The notes beneath the pieces were generated by a model. The model ran no database searches. It was given only the letters and a program-made list of their open reading frames with translations, and was not told the origin of the DNA. From contig DLRY01000073.1 of NCBI GenBank assembly GCA_002500665.1, forward strand, positions 1 to 64,000: a stretch of DNA of 64,000 nt. The letters run 5' to 3'. This stretch comes from Opitutia bacterium UBA7876. GTDB taxonomy: Bacteria > Verrucomicrobiota > Verrucomicrobiia > Opitutales > Seribacteraceae. This document shows, piece after piece, positions 7,696-17,031 of the stretch (its first letter is position 1; each line of letters opens with the position of its first letter). The translations under genes and the position numbers were made by a program.

Positions 7696-10600
7696 TTTTC
7701 TGGGTTTTCGGTTTCGTCCGCCTTCCCCAGCAGGGTAAGGTAGCGGATCAAGTCAAGAAGTTGCTGGCGGGACATGCCCGCGGTCAAGCTGGAAGGCATG
7801 GCGCTGCCCAATTTCCTGACCGAGCCCACCTGATCCTTCCGCAGAGTAACGAGGGTTTCCTCGGCTAGCCGGCGAAAGGCGACTTGGTCCCGACCGCCAC
7901 TGCGCTCGTAACCCTGCATGACCTCCCCGGACTTAGTGGTAATCTCGAGAAGGGTGTAACCTTCCTTCACCTGCCGAGCGGGCCAGAGCAGTTCTTCCAC
8001 GATGCGGTCGGCAGCGAGTGTGGTGCCGATGAAAGTAAGGTCCGGCCCTACCACGCCCCCGGCGGAACCGATGCGGTGACAGCCCACGCAGGAGGCGGCC
8101 AGCAGCTTACCACGGCCGGGGTCCCCTTTCTCCCGGGCCATGCGGACCAGTTCATTGAGATTCACGCGATCTGGGGAAAGATTTTCGCCGCCCGCTCCGG
8201 CAAGAGGAGAAAGAAGGTCGTCCAGGTCCTTGCTGAGGTGACCCGAGGAGTAAAGGGACTGCAGAAGTCCGCGGGCCGATGATCGATCAGGAGGGGAACC
8301 ACGGAGAGCCTCGAGGAGGCTGCGCTCCCCCGAAGGCCTGGAGAGAAAGGCCCGCAAAAGAGTATGGGCATTGCCTTGGTTGAGCCCTCCCTCCGCGATC
8401 AGGGAAGCGGCCCGCTTGGCCGCTTCGGAAAGATCGGTCAGGCACATCGCCCGAATGGCCGAAACCCGGACTCCGGGAAGGTTTCCCCGGCCGGAGAAAC
8501 GGGCAAGAATTTCGGGAGCCTCGGTCGACTTCATTTGGGCTAGGGAAAGGAAGGAGGCGGACCGCAAGGCGAGGGAAAGACTCTTGTCCCTGGCCTTCCC
8601 GGCAAGCTTCGGACCAAGCTCCCCGACCGACCACAACCCGGTCAGAATCAGGGCTTGCCGAGTTACCTCCTCGTGTCCGGAATCAAGCAGGGGGAGAAGA
8701 AGGACAGGAAGTTCTCCCTTCGGCTTGACGGTTCTTTGCATGGCCTCCTCCACGAGGCGGGAAAGAAGGATGGCATGGGTATCGGCATCGTATTGACCGC
8801 GTGGAGCGAAGGCCGCACGGTCGAGGCCATAGTCTCGGAATTCCCTAGGTCCGCCCAGTGCGAGCAGCGAAAGCATGGCCCCTAGGCGCTCCTTCACGGA
8901 GAGATCCCCCGATTCGGCGACCTTACGCAACCGGCCAAGGGCGTCCCTGCCGCCCGCCCGGCTCAGAACCGCCGCGACCTGGGACGAATTGCGGAATACC
9001 AGGCGGCCTTCGGCGAAAGCCTCTTCCCAATGGGGCTTCAAGTGATGAACGGCCTGGGTAAAGGCATACTCGATGGAGCGGTCCATTTCCCGCTCACTCG
9101 CCAGGGCCGCGACCTTGATGGAATTCATCTGCGGGATTTGACCCGCGGCCAGCACCGCTTCCATGCGCACGCGGGGATTCTCATCCCGGGCGAGGAGGGC
9201 CAGCAAGTCGAGGGGTTCCCTGATTCGGTCGGCCCACCTGCCCGCAATCCGCGCCGCGAGAGCCCGAGCGCCGGGAAGGTCGGATCGGGCCACCCTACGG
9301 AGCAGATCCTCGCTCACCATCTCGATGGTGGAAAATGCGAGGAGGGCCTCCAGAAGATGGCGCTCGCGCCCCTTCTGGTCAGGGTCGTCCAGCCCAAGGG
9401 CCCATTTTTCCATGCCGGGCAATTCATCCTCGAGGCGGGTGGGTTCGAATCGGTTGGAGAGCTCTCTTTTGGCCTGTCCTCGGGTCCAGGAGTCGGGAGC
9501 CTTCAGGCTGTTCAGAACCTCACGCAGAGGGGCATCCGCAAGTTTTGGAGGGCGAAGCGGGGGGCGCGGGGAACTGATCCGCCAAATCCGGCCATGAGCC
9601 TTGTCCCGGCGAGGGTCGCGATAGGCGTCGTCCTGGTGACAGATGATGGAATTATACCAGTCCACGACGTAAATGGCTCCGTCAGGACCGAGGTTGACGT
9701 CGACGGGACGGAAGTTGCGATGGGACGAACGGATCAGAGGCTCCTCCCATTTCAACTTGAACCCGGCCCCGTCATCGGACAGGGAAAAGATTTTTACCCG
9801 GTTGGCCTTGAAGTCGCCGGTCGCGAACCTTCCCTGCAAATCCCCGGGCAAATGTCCGCCATCCATGTAGCCTATTCCGCAGTAGCCTCCTGGGTTGCCG
9901 ATCCTCGGGAGCTTCAGGCGGTTCTGGGCAGGAACCTGGCCGGGAGAAAGACAGGAAACCCCACCCGCCCCATCGACGACGAACATTTGTCCCCACTCGT
10001 CGAAGGCCATGCCCCAGGGGTTGGCAGGGCCCATCCAGTTGTCGAGGAGCGGATCCAGACGCAGGGTTCTGGGCCGGAACCTGTAGATGCCAGCCAAGTA
10101 AAGGTCGCTCGATCCCAGCGGGGTCTCCACCCGGGACTCGATCCCATCACCCTGCCCCATGAAGAGGTCTCCCTCCGGACTCCAGGCAAAGGAATTGATG
10201 GTCTGGTGCGAATCCCCACTGCCGAATCCGCTCAGCAGGACTTTTTTATGGTCGGCCCGGTCATCCCCATCGGTATCTTCCAGAAAAGTGATCTTCGTGC
10301 TCTCAGCCACGTAAACGCCTCCGTCTCCCAGCTCTAAGCCGCTGGGGATGTTCAGCCCCTCCGCGAAGACGATCGACTCGTCGGCACGACCGTCTCCATC
10401 GGTATCCTCGAGGATGAGGATCTTGTCGTTGAAGACGTCCCCGGGAAAAACGTGCGGATAGGCCGTGGTCACCGAGACGTAGGCCCGTCCATTCGGGTCC
10501 CAGCGGACGGCCAGGGGATTGGTCAACCCCAGCTTCTCGTCCGCAAAGAGGTTGACCCGCAGGCCATACCCGACCTCGAAGGCCTTGGTTTCCTTTTCCA

Positions 10601-11546
10601 CGTCCGCCGATTCATCCCCATGCAAAACCTCCGGCTCGGGCCGGTCGTGCCCCGGGTCGGGCTCACCTTTTGCCACTTTGCGGATTCGTTCATCGGCCCC
10701 CTCGATCAAGGGAAGCAACCTTTTCCACTCCTCCCTGAAGGGAACCTTCCCCCTGGTGAACTGGCGTCGGGAATCGTCCCCGTACAGAAGCTTCCAGTTG
10801 GCCGGTCTCCAATAATCGAACCAGAGCCGGTTCTTCTCACGAACCGCCTCGCGCAGAGCCTTGATTTTCCCGAGCGGAGGGACTCCAAGGCCCGCCCTTT
10901 CCATCCATAGGGATGCGGCTTTTTCATGGGCATCCGCCCTCAAGTGCATCCCGTTCTCGGTCCATCCCCGGGGTCCACCCGTGAACAAATCGACGAAGAC
11001 TAGCTTACGATCACTCGCCATCTCACGGATCTTTCCCACGTAGAGCGAAAGGGTTGGGTTATGAACCGTCAAGTCGGGCAGGAGAGAACTCGCGGGTTTC
11101 TCGAATGCCAAGGGGGTTACCACCACGACTTGCTTGGCCTGCTTCAGGTAATCGTCAATCAAGCGTTCGTAGGCCTTGGCAAAATCATCCAGCCTTTCCT
11201 CGCCCTCCATGGACTCGAGCCGGCCGAAGCAGGCAATGACCATGCTGACTTTTTCCCGTCCGAGTTGCTCGACGCGGTCGCCGAACCCATTTTTGCGCCA
11301 TCGCTCGATCACCGAGCCCTGACGGTAGACGGTATCGGCATCCCATGACATATCCCGGAAAACGGGCTCTTGCCGGACGAAGGCAAGGGTCAGCATGGCC
11401 TCGAGCGATCCGTCCTCCTGGGCCCGCCCGACGTCGGTTCCGCCCACGAAGGCAACAACCTCTTTCTTGCCGAGGGAAAAGTTGGCCGCGGGCAGGATCG
11501 TTCCCGCGGACAGGAAAGCAAGCAGGGGCACAAGCTTCGTCTTCAT
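7692..11546 (-). CDS. SGNH-like / PVC beta-propeller / HEAT repeat / cytochrome c multidomain protein
   Basis: About 1284 residues. ATG 11546 is chosen because MKTKLVPLLAFLSAGTILPA is a clean signal peptide, while the frame extends eight codons further. Residues about 25-230 form an SGNH-hydrolase-like domain in which the usual GDS reads GTD and the C-terminal block reads NGMHLRADAHEKAA. Then comes a PVC-type dehydrogenase propeller (about 320-650) with GRAYVSV, ILEDTDGDGRADES and VDVNLGPDGAIYVVDWYNS. A long alpha-helical HEAT-like region (about 680-1120) follows, then a cytochrome c domain with CVGCH at 1153-1157 and the tail GPDLTFIG. Likely periplasmic, oxidising a sugar or alcohol and passing electrons to its heme. 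Stop overlaps the DUF1080 start. Confidence 0.87.
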   Translation of the reverse strand: MKTKLVPLLAFLSAGTILPAANFSLGKKEVVAFVGGTDVGRAQEDGSLEAMLTLAFVRQEPVFRDMSWDADTVYRQGSVIERWRKNGFGDRVEQLGREKVSMVIACFGRLESMEGEERLDDFAKAYERLIDDYLKQAKQVVVVTPLAFEKPASSLLPDLTVHNPTLSLYVGKIREMASDRKLVFVDLFTGGPRGWTENGMHLRADAHEKAASLWMERAGLGVPPLGKIKALREAVREKNRLWFDYWRPANWKLLYGDDSRRQFTRGKVPFREEWKRLLPLIEGADERIRKVAKGEPDPGHDRPEPEVLHGDESADVEKETKAFEVGYGLRVNLFADEKLGLTNPLAVRWDPNGRAYVSVTTAYPHVFPGDVFNDKILILEDTDGDGRADESIVFAEGLNIPSGLELGDGGVYVAESTKITFLEDTDGDDRADHKKVLLSGFGSGDSHQTINSFAWSPEGDLFMGQGDGIESRVETPLGSSDLYLAGIYRFRPRTLRLDPLLDNWMGPANPWGMAFDEWGQMFVVDGAGGVSCLSPGQVPAQNRLKLPRIGNPGGYCGIGYMDGGHLPGDLQGRFATGDFKANRVKIFSLSDDGAGFKLKWEEPLIRSSHRNFRPVDVNLGPDGAIYVVDWYNSIICHQDDAYRDPRRDKAHGRIWRISSPRPPLRPPKLADAPLREVLNSLKAPDSWTRGQAKRELSNRFEPTRLEDELPGMEKWALGLDDPDQKGRERHLLEALLAFSTIEMVSEDLLRRVARSDLPGARALAARIAGRWADRIREPLDLLALLARDENPRVRMEAVLAAGQIPQMNSIKVAALASEREMDRSIEYAFTQAVHHLKPHWEEAFAEGRLVFRNSSQVAAVLSRAGGRDALGRLRKVAESGDLSVKERLGAMLSLLALGGPREFRDYGLDRAAFAPRGQYDADTHAILLSRLVEEAMQRTVKPKGELPVLLLPLLDSGHEEVTRQALILTGLWSVGELGPKLAGKARDKSLSLALRSASFLSLAQMKSTEAPEILARFSGRGNLPGVRVSAIRAMCLTDLSEAAKRAASLIAEGGLNQGNAHTLLRAFLSRPSGERSLLEALRGSPPDRSSARGLLQSLYSSGHLSKDLDDLLSPLAGAGGENLSPDRVNLNELVRMAREKGDPGRGKLLAASCVGCHRIGSAGGVVGPDLTFIGTTLAADRIVEELLWPARQVKEGYTLLEITTKSGEVMQGYERSGGRDQVAFRRLAEETLVTLRKDQVGSVRKLGSAMPSSLTAGMSRQQLLDLIRYLTLLGKADETENPEK

Positions 11547-11580
11547 TTTCCTAGTATGGCTGGCCCGCAAGCCCGACTAC

Positions 11581-13269
11581 CTATGGGTTTTCGAACTTCC
11601 AAGGCCAGGGCTTGACCTTGGCCCGGGTCGCCCAGGCTTCCCACTTGTCCTCGAGGGCCTTGGCGATCTCGGGCTTCTCCTTGGCGAGGTTCCTCGACTC
11701 TATGCGGTCCGCGGACATGTCGTAAAGCTCCCACGGACGAAGGCTGGAGGGACGGCCGGTACGCCCGTATCGGACTAGCTTCCAGTCCCCGTCCCGGACG
11801 GCGCTGTTGAGGTGGTGCTCAAAATAGAGGGCGTCCTTGCGCCTGAGGTCGCGTCCCTTGAAGGCGGGAACCAGGCTGACTCCCTCGAGGGGGTCGATAT
11901 CATGGCCCCCGAACTTCTTGGGATACTCCAGACCCGAAATCTCGACGAAAGTGGCCATGAGATCGATCAAGTGGCCCGGCTGGTGATCGATTTTGCCCCG
12001 CATCTTCTTGCCAATGCCCTTGGGCCAATGGGCGATTAAGGGGGTTGCTATTCCGCCCTCGTGGGCAAAGTGCTTGTACTCGCGGAAGGGGGTGTTGGAG
12101 ACGTTGGCCCAGCCGCGCCCGTAGCCAATGAAGGTATCCTCGGGACCGGCCATCTCACCGGGCCCGGTTCGCAGGGGCCGGCCGTCGCGCGTCTGCATGG
12201 GGGGCCAGATCTTCCTCTGCAGGTCGTCCGGGCCCATGGGCTCGTATTTCGGATATTCTTTCTTGGGGGCGTACCGGCCATAGCCCTCGGCGCAACCGCC
12301 GTTGTCCTGCAGATAGAGGAAGAGGGTATTCTCGAAGCGTCCCTGCCTCTTGACCTCCGAGACGACCCGCCCGATTCCCTGATCCATGTTGTCCACCATG
12401 GCGGCGTAAACCTCCATGTTCCGGATCTCCCATTCCTTGTGCGGGGTCCGTTCCCAGTCGTCCGAAGCGGGGGAAAGCTTGGTATCGGGGGCAACCAGCC
12501 CGAGCTTCCTTAGCTTCTCCAGCCGGGCCTTGCGGATGGGCTCGAAGCCATCGTCGTACTTGCCCTTGTATTTCTCAATGTCCCTGGGAAGGGCGTGCAT
12601 GGGCCAATGAGCGGTTGTATAGGCGAGGTACAGAAAGAAGGGCTTCTCGGCATCGGACTTTGCATGGTCCTTGAGGAAGCTCACCGCGTTGTCGCTGATG
12701 GCATCGGTATAGTAGTAGGTCTCGGGCTTGTAGTCCGGATCGTTGACCGGGGTGATATAGGTATTCTCCCGGCAGAGGGTGGCCGGATCGTAGAAGCTTC
12801 CAGCCCCTATGATGGTCCCGTAGAAGCGGTCGAAACCACGCTGGCGGGGCCAGTTGTCCTTCGGACCCTCGGGACGGACGTGCCTGGTGACGTGCCACTT
12901 CCCCGACATGTAGCTCTTGTAGCCGGCGAGGCCCAAAGCCTCGGCGATGGTCAGGACGTTGCGCCCGAACTCCCCCCGGTAACCGGGCAACTTCTGGTCT
13001 CCCGTCATAAGCCCGATGCCAGCCTGGTGCTGGTACAGTCCGGAGAGCAGGGACGCCCTTGTCGGGCAACAGCGGGCGGTGTTGTAGAACTGGGAAAAGC
13101 GCAGGCCGTTCCCAGCCAGTGCATCAAGATGAGGAGTCCGGATCTCCCCGCCGTAGCACCCGACGTCGGAAAAGCCCATGTCGTCGGACATGATGAGCAC
13201 AACGTTGGGCTTGCCCGGGGCAAGCAGGCCAAAGAGAAAGGGAAGGAGGGGCAAGAACGAACGCATCAT
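11581..13269 (-). CDS. Secreted arylsulfatase-type S1 sulfatase
   Basis: About 562 residues from ATG 13269 (an in-frame TTG lies at 13275). After a short leader the metal site KPNVVLIMSDDMGFSDVGCYG appears. The modification motif C-x-P-x-R is CCPTR with the formylglycine Cys at about residue 67, followed by ASLLSGLYQHQAGIG, which resembles the arylsulfatase A-like S1 branch. GKWH and the DNGG metal residues (LYLQDNGGCAEGYG) are present, and the C-terminus (LYFEHHLNSAVRDGDWKLVRYG) is typical. It hydrolyses a sulfate ester in the periplasm; the substrate cannot be read from sequence. It lies 34 bases upstream of the SGNH/propeller giant, on the same strand. It starts divergently from the PSCyt gene at 13356. 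Confidence 0.92.
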   Translation of the reverse strand: MMRSFLPLLPFLFGLLAPGKPNVVLIMSDDMGFSDVGCYGGEIRTPHLDALAGNGLRFSQFYNTARCCPTRASLLSGLYQHQAGIGLMTGDQKLPGYRGEFGRNVLTIAEALGLAGYKSYMSGKWHVTRHVRPEGPKDNWPRQRGFDRFYGTIIGAGSFYDPATLCRENTYITPVNDPDYKPETYYYTDAISDNAVSFLKDHAKSDAEKPFFLYLAYTTAHWPMHALPRDIEKYKGKYDDGFEPIRKARLEKLRKLGLVAPDTKLSPASDDWERTPHKEWEIRNMEVYAAMVDNMDQGIGRVVSEVKRQGRFENTLFLYLQDNGGCAEGYGRYAPKKEYPKYEPMGPDDLQRKIWPPMQTRDGRPLRTGPGEMAGPEDTFIGYGRGWANVSNTPFREYKHFAHEGGIATPLIAHWPKGIGKKMRGKIDHQPGHLIDLMATFVEISGLEYPKKFGGHDIDPLEGVSLVPAFKGRDLRRKDALYFEHHLNSAVRDGDWKLVRYGRTGRPSSLRPWELYDMSADRIESRNLAKEKPEIAKALEDKWEAWATRAKVKPWPWKFENP

Positions 13270-13355
13270 CCCCAAATAGGAGCGGTTTCATACCGATTCC
13301 AGCAAGCAAGAAATCTCATTTTTCGGTTTTTTCTACTTTCCGCAAAATTTCAATC

Positions 13356-15662
13356 ATGGTTAAGTTAGTGGGTATGAAGGTCTTCCTCTTGGCTTTGCCC
13401 ATCTCCGCCATGGTTGCCCCATGGCTGGGCGCGGATGACCCGCAGCTTCAGCCGGACCGTTTCTTCTCGGACGAGGTATGGGCCAAGGTTGGAGAGGCTT
13501 CCTGCCTGGAATGCCACCGGGAAGGCGGGGAGGCGGAGGATAGCTCATTCATCCTCCGGCAAACCATCCTCCACCAGGGCGAGAGCCTCCAAAGGGCCAA
13601 CCGCGACAACTACGAAGCTTTCCGCAGGATGGCCCGACCGCGCAAGGACGGCCCGCCCAAGCTGCTCCGCAAGCCTGTGGGGGAAATGAACCACGAGGGA
13701 CAGGAGGTCCTTACTCGAAAATCAACCGCCCACCTGCTGCTTGAGAAGTTCGTCCGCAACCTGCGCGATGGAGAGGAAACCCATGAGAAAACAGTCCCCC
13801 CCACGCCTTTCTTCGACGGGGTAACCATGCTGGACGACCAAAGGCTGCTCCGTCGCCTCACCCTTTCCCTGTCCGCCCGTCTTCCCCGCCCCAGTGAACG
13901 CGACGCCGTACGCAAAGGCGGCCTCGACGCAATCAGCGCGCTGCTCGACCAGGTCATGACCGAGGATGCCTTTTACGAACGGCTCAAGGAAGGCTTCAAC
14001 GACGTCTTTCTGACCAATGGCTACGACGGAAACGGGGAGCTCATCCTCTCTTACAACCATTTTGAGAAGAGCCGCCAGTGGTTTCACAAGTACGATCTCT
14101 CCCACATCAAGGACGAGAGGGAGAGAAAGGAAGCCCTCTATGCCATGACGCGCCGATACCGCAAAGCCATCCGCGAGGAACCCCTCGAACTAATCGCCCA
14201 CGTGGTACGCAACGACAAGCCGTTTACCGAGATCATGACTGCGGATTACATCATGGTCAGCCCTTACTCGGCCCGGGGATACGGCATCTTCGAGACGATC
14301 AAGGAGCGCTTCAAGAACCCCGACGATCCCTTCGAGTACCTGCCAGCCAAGCTTCCTGCCCTAAAGGCGAGAAACGACAACCCGGTCAACGCGCCCCTGG
14401 TGCAGGAATCAAAAAACGGTTTTTATCCGCATGCCGGAATCCTCAGCACCTTCCAGTATCTGCGCCGTTACCCCACCACCGAAACCAACCGCAACCGTCT
14501 GCGGGCCCGCATGTATTATCAGCATTTCCTCGGCATCGACGTCATGGAACTGGCCGACCAAGTGGCGGATGCCGCGGCCATCGACTCCAAGTACGAGACC
14601 CCTTGGATGGAAGCGGCGGATTGCGTGGTCTGCCACCGCACCATTGATCCGGTCTCCGGACTCTTTCAGGATTTCTATAACGACGAGGGACACTTCGGTC
14701 CCCGTCGCGATGGCTGGTTCAAGGACATGTTCGTTCCCGGGCTGGAAGGGGACGACCTCCCGAAGGAAGAAAAGTGGCGCTCCTTGCAGTGGCTCGCCAG
14801 GCGCACGGCCAAAGATCCGAGGTTCGCAATCGCGATGAGCGAACACGTCTGGTACGTCCTGACCGGGCGCAAGGCCCTGCGCCCTCCCAAGGATATCGAG
14901 GACCCCTTCTTCACCGCCCGGAGACGCGCCTACAAGATGCAAAGGCTCGAGATTGCGGAGGTCGGCAAGCGCTTTGCGCAGGCCGGGTTCAACCTCAAGC
15001 TGGTCTTCAAGGAGCTGGCCAAGTCTCCCTTCTACCGGGCGGACGGTCTGGATGCGGTTACCGCCAATCCCGAACGCAAGGCCGAACTCCACGATCTGGG
15101 GGTAGCCAGGCTTCTCGCCCCCGAGCAGCTGGAGCGCAAGATCGGCGCCATCTTCGGAACCCCATGGGGAAAGCTCAAGAAGGAGATGGAAATCCTCTAC
15201 GGTGGCATCGACTCGCAGTCGGTCACCGAACGCCTCGGAGAACCAAGCGGAGCCATGGGAGCCATCCAGCGCATCATGGCCAACGACTTGTCCTGCCTGC
15301 ACGTGGTGGCGGATTTCGCCTTGCCTGCGGCCGAGCGAAAGCTTTTCCCCTCCATGGAAAAGGATCTCTTTCCCGGGGTCAGCCAGGCCACCGACCTCAA
15401 GATCCGCAAAGCCATCGTCCACCTACGGGAGCTCCTCCTGGACAAGAGCGAGCCACCAGGCCATCCCGAGATCGACCGGGCCTTCCGGCTTTTCGAAACG
15501 ATCATCGCGGAGGCGAAGAGTCGCGATGATCTCGATAAGCGCGAAACTTATCATTGCGGAAGGATCGACGGCAAGCAGGTCGATGATCCTCATTATACGC
15601 TGCGGGCCTGGCGGGCGGTGGTGACCTACCTCCTCCGCCATCAGGAATTCCTCTACGAATGA
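13356..15662 (+). CDS. Di-heme secreted DUF1592-like protein
   Basis: A 768-residue exported protein (the better leader may begin at ATG 13374, MKVFLLALPISAMVAPWLGA). The first heme site is CLECH at residues 50-54, the second CVVCH at 423-427 followed by RTIDPVSGLFQDFYN, the analogue of the DUF1588 motif. The middle (LLRRLTLSLSARLPRPSERD) resembles the DUF1549/1592 helical region but is divergent, and the C-terminal third (after FVFKELAKSPFYRADGLD-like text) has only weak family resemblance. Its stop overlaps the start of a DUF1501 gene in ATGA, the usual partner arrangement. Electron transfer in the periplasm is likely; the substrate is unknown. Confidence 0.83.
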   Translation: MVKLVGMKVFLLALPISAMVAPWLGADDPQLQPDRFFSDEVWAKVGEASCLECHREGGEAEDSSFILRQTILHQGESLQRANRDNYEAFRRMARPRKDGPPKLLRKPVGEMNHEGQEVLTRKSTAHLLLEKFVRNLRDGEETHEKTVPPTPFFDGVTMLDDQRLLRRLTLSLSARLPRPSERDAVRKGGLDAISALLDQVMTEDAFYERLKEGFNDVFLTNGYDGNGELILSYNHFEKSRQWFHKYDLSHIKDERERKEALYAMTRRYRKAIREEPLELIAHVVRNDKPFTEIMTADYIMVSPYSARGYGIFETIKERFKNPDDPFEYLPAKLPALKARNDNPVNAPLVQESKNGFYPHAGILSTFQYLRRYPTTETNRNRLRARMYYQHFLGIDVMELADQVADAAAIDSKYETPWMEAADCVVCHRTIDPVSGLFQDFYNDEGHFGPRRDGWFKDMFVPGLEGDDLPKEEKWRSLQWLARRTAKDPRFAIAMSEHVWYVLTGRKALRPPKDIEDPFFTARRRAYKMQRLEIAEVGKRFAQAGFNLKLVFKELAKSPFYRADGLDAVTANPERKAELHDLGVARLLAPEQLERKIGAIFGTPWGKLKKEMEILYGGIDSQSVTERLGEPSGAMGAIQRIMANDLSCLHVVADFALPAAERKLFPSMEKDLFPGVSQATDLKIRKAIVHLRELLLDKSEPPGHPEIDRAFRLFETIIAEAKSRDDLDKRETYHCGRIDGKQVDDPHYTLRAWRAVVTYLLRHQEFLYE

Positions 15663-16954
15663 CCATGAGGCGTGATTTTCTGAAATTTTGCGCCCAGGCG
15701 GGCCTCGGGCTCTCCATCCCGGTGGGAGGACCTTCCCTGCTTTCCGCCAAGGGAAGGGAGCCCGAGCCCTACGACGGCCCCTACTACGTGGTATTTAATG
15801 CCTCGGGGGGCTGGGACACGACTTATTTGATGGATCCGAAAGGGGTGAACGAAATCAACCGCCTGTACAAGGAGGACGATATCCTGACCCATGGGAAACA
15901 CAAGTACGCGCCCACAGCCAAGCAGGTCGAGAAAGGCATGAGCAACGAGGATTTCTACAAATCCTATGGAAGCGAACTGCTCGTCCTCAACGGCCTGGAC
16001 TACTCCATCAACAACCATTCGCCCTGCAAGCGATACATGGCGACCGGCAAGCTCGACAGCCTGGCCTACCCTACCTTCGCCGCCCTTGTCGCCGCCTGCC
16101 GGGGACCGGAGACGCCCCTCGCCTTCCTCACCTTCGGGAACTACTCGGCCACCGGCAACCTGGTCCCGATGGCGAGAATCCCCTATCTGCCCTCTCTCAA
16201 CCTGATTGCCAAGGCTGATTCCATCAAGGGAATCGAGCGCCTTCCCTACCATGACGACTTTGCCCAAGGCCTCATCGAGAAGGCCCTCGACGAGCAAGCC
16301 GCCACCCCTTCGGCGCAAGCCCAATTGCCTCGGGCGGAACGTTCCCGCAGCATGCTCTACGCCGCCCAGTCGAGTTCCAAGGCCCTCAAGCGCGTCGAGG
16401 CGGAGGTGAGCGACGAGGTCGGCAAGGTGAGGCTCCACCGGCAATCCGAGATTGCCTTGTCCTGCTTCAAGGCGGGGGTATGCGTCTCGGCCAATCTTTC
16501 CATCGGGCAATTCGACAGCCATGCCAAGAACGACCGCGACCAACTGAAGCTCATACCCGAGTTCCTCGACGGGATCGACTACCTTATGAAACGGGCCGAA
16601 GAGCTGAAGATCCGCGACAAACTGGTCGTCGTAATCCAAAGCGAAATGGGCCGGACACCCCACTACAACAAAGGGGACGGGAAGGACCATTGGTCGGTCG
16701 GGTCGATCATGTTCATGGGCAAGGGCATCAAAGGCAACCGGGTCATCGGGGAAACCGACGACGGTCAGTTCCTCACGCCCGTGAACCCTCAAAGCCTCGC
16801 CCTCGACGAGGACAAGGGAATCCGGGTTCGACCCGAGCATCTCCACCTGGCCCTTCGCGAGCACGCGGGCATCGAGGACCATCCCTTAAGCGGGAAGTTC
16901 CCCATGAAGGTTTCCAAGGAAGAAAGGCTCATCAACCTCTTCGGGCAAGCCTAG
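15659..16954 (+). CDS. DUF1501 family Tat-exported protein
   Basis: 431 residues. The N-terminus MTMRRDFLKFCAQAGLGLSI is a twin-arginine leader. The body shows the alkaline-phosphatase-like DUF1501 fold: VVFNASGGWDTTYLMDPKG near the start, the block FDSHAKNDRDQLKLIPEFLDG, and a C-terminal metal-site region VVVIQSEMGRTPHYNKGDGK followed by DHW. DUF1501 proteins are exported with a DUF1592/1549-type cytochrome encoded next to them; their reaction is not established. Start overlaps the upstream di-heme protein stop by four bases, so the pair is translationally coupled. A 77-base gap separates it from the ABC-F gene. Confidence 0.9.
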   Translation: MTMRRDFLKFCAQAGLGLSIPVGGPSLLSAKGREPEPYDGPYYVVFNASGGWDTTYLMDPKGVNEINRLYKEDDILTHGKHKYAPTAKQVEKGMSNEDFYKSYGSELLVLNGLDYSINNHSPCKRYMATGKLDSLAYPTFAALVAACRGPETPLAFLTFGNYSATGNLVPMARIPYLPSLNLIAKADSIKGIERLPYHDDFAQGLIEKALDEQAATPSAQAQLPRAERSRSMLYAAQSSSKALKRVEAEVSDEVGKVRLHRQSEIALSCFKAGVCVSANLSIGQFDSHAKNDRDQLKLIPEFLDGIDYLMKRAEELKIRDKLVVVIQSEMGRTPHYNKGDGKDHWSVGSIMFMGKGIKGNRVIGETDDGQFLTPVNPQSLALDEDKGIRVRPEHLHLALREHAGIEDHPLSGKFPMKVSKEERLINLFGQA

Positions 16955-17031
16955 GGGTTGCGGAAGGCAGAGGGCTTTTATTGCTTTGCCATATTTGCGG
17001 GAGGCGCAAACCTGTCTGCTCTTCTTTCCTC

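Noticed and set aside
9437..9460. GGGTTCGAATCGG resembling a tRNA T-loop
   Set aside because: No cloverleaf around it and it lies within a coding region on the other strand.
9030..10337. A 435-codon plus-strand frame
   Set aside because: Antisense to the propeller/HEAT part of the large cytochrome gene; no domain visible.
13276..13355. Promoter pair in the divergent gap of sulfatase and PSCyt genes
   Set aside because: AT-rich and surely regulatory, but no pair of boxes with acceptable spacing could be read.
16480..17031. N-terminal extension of the ABC-F frame
   Set aside because: Covers the DUF1501 gene in another frame; Arg/Pro-rich; the ABC domain starts right after ATG 17032.
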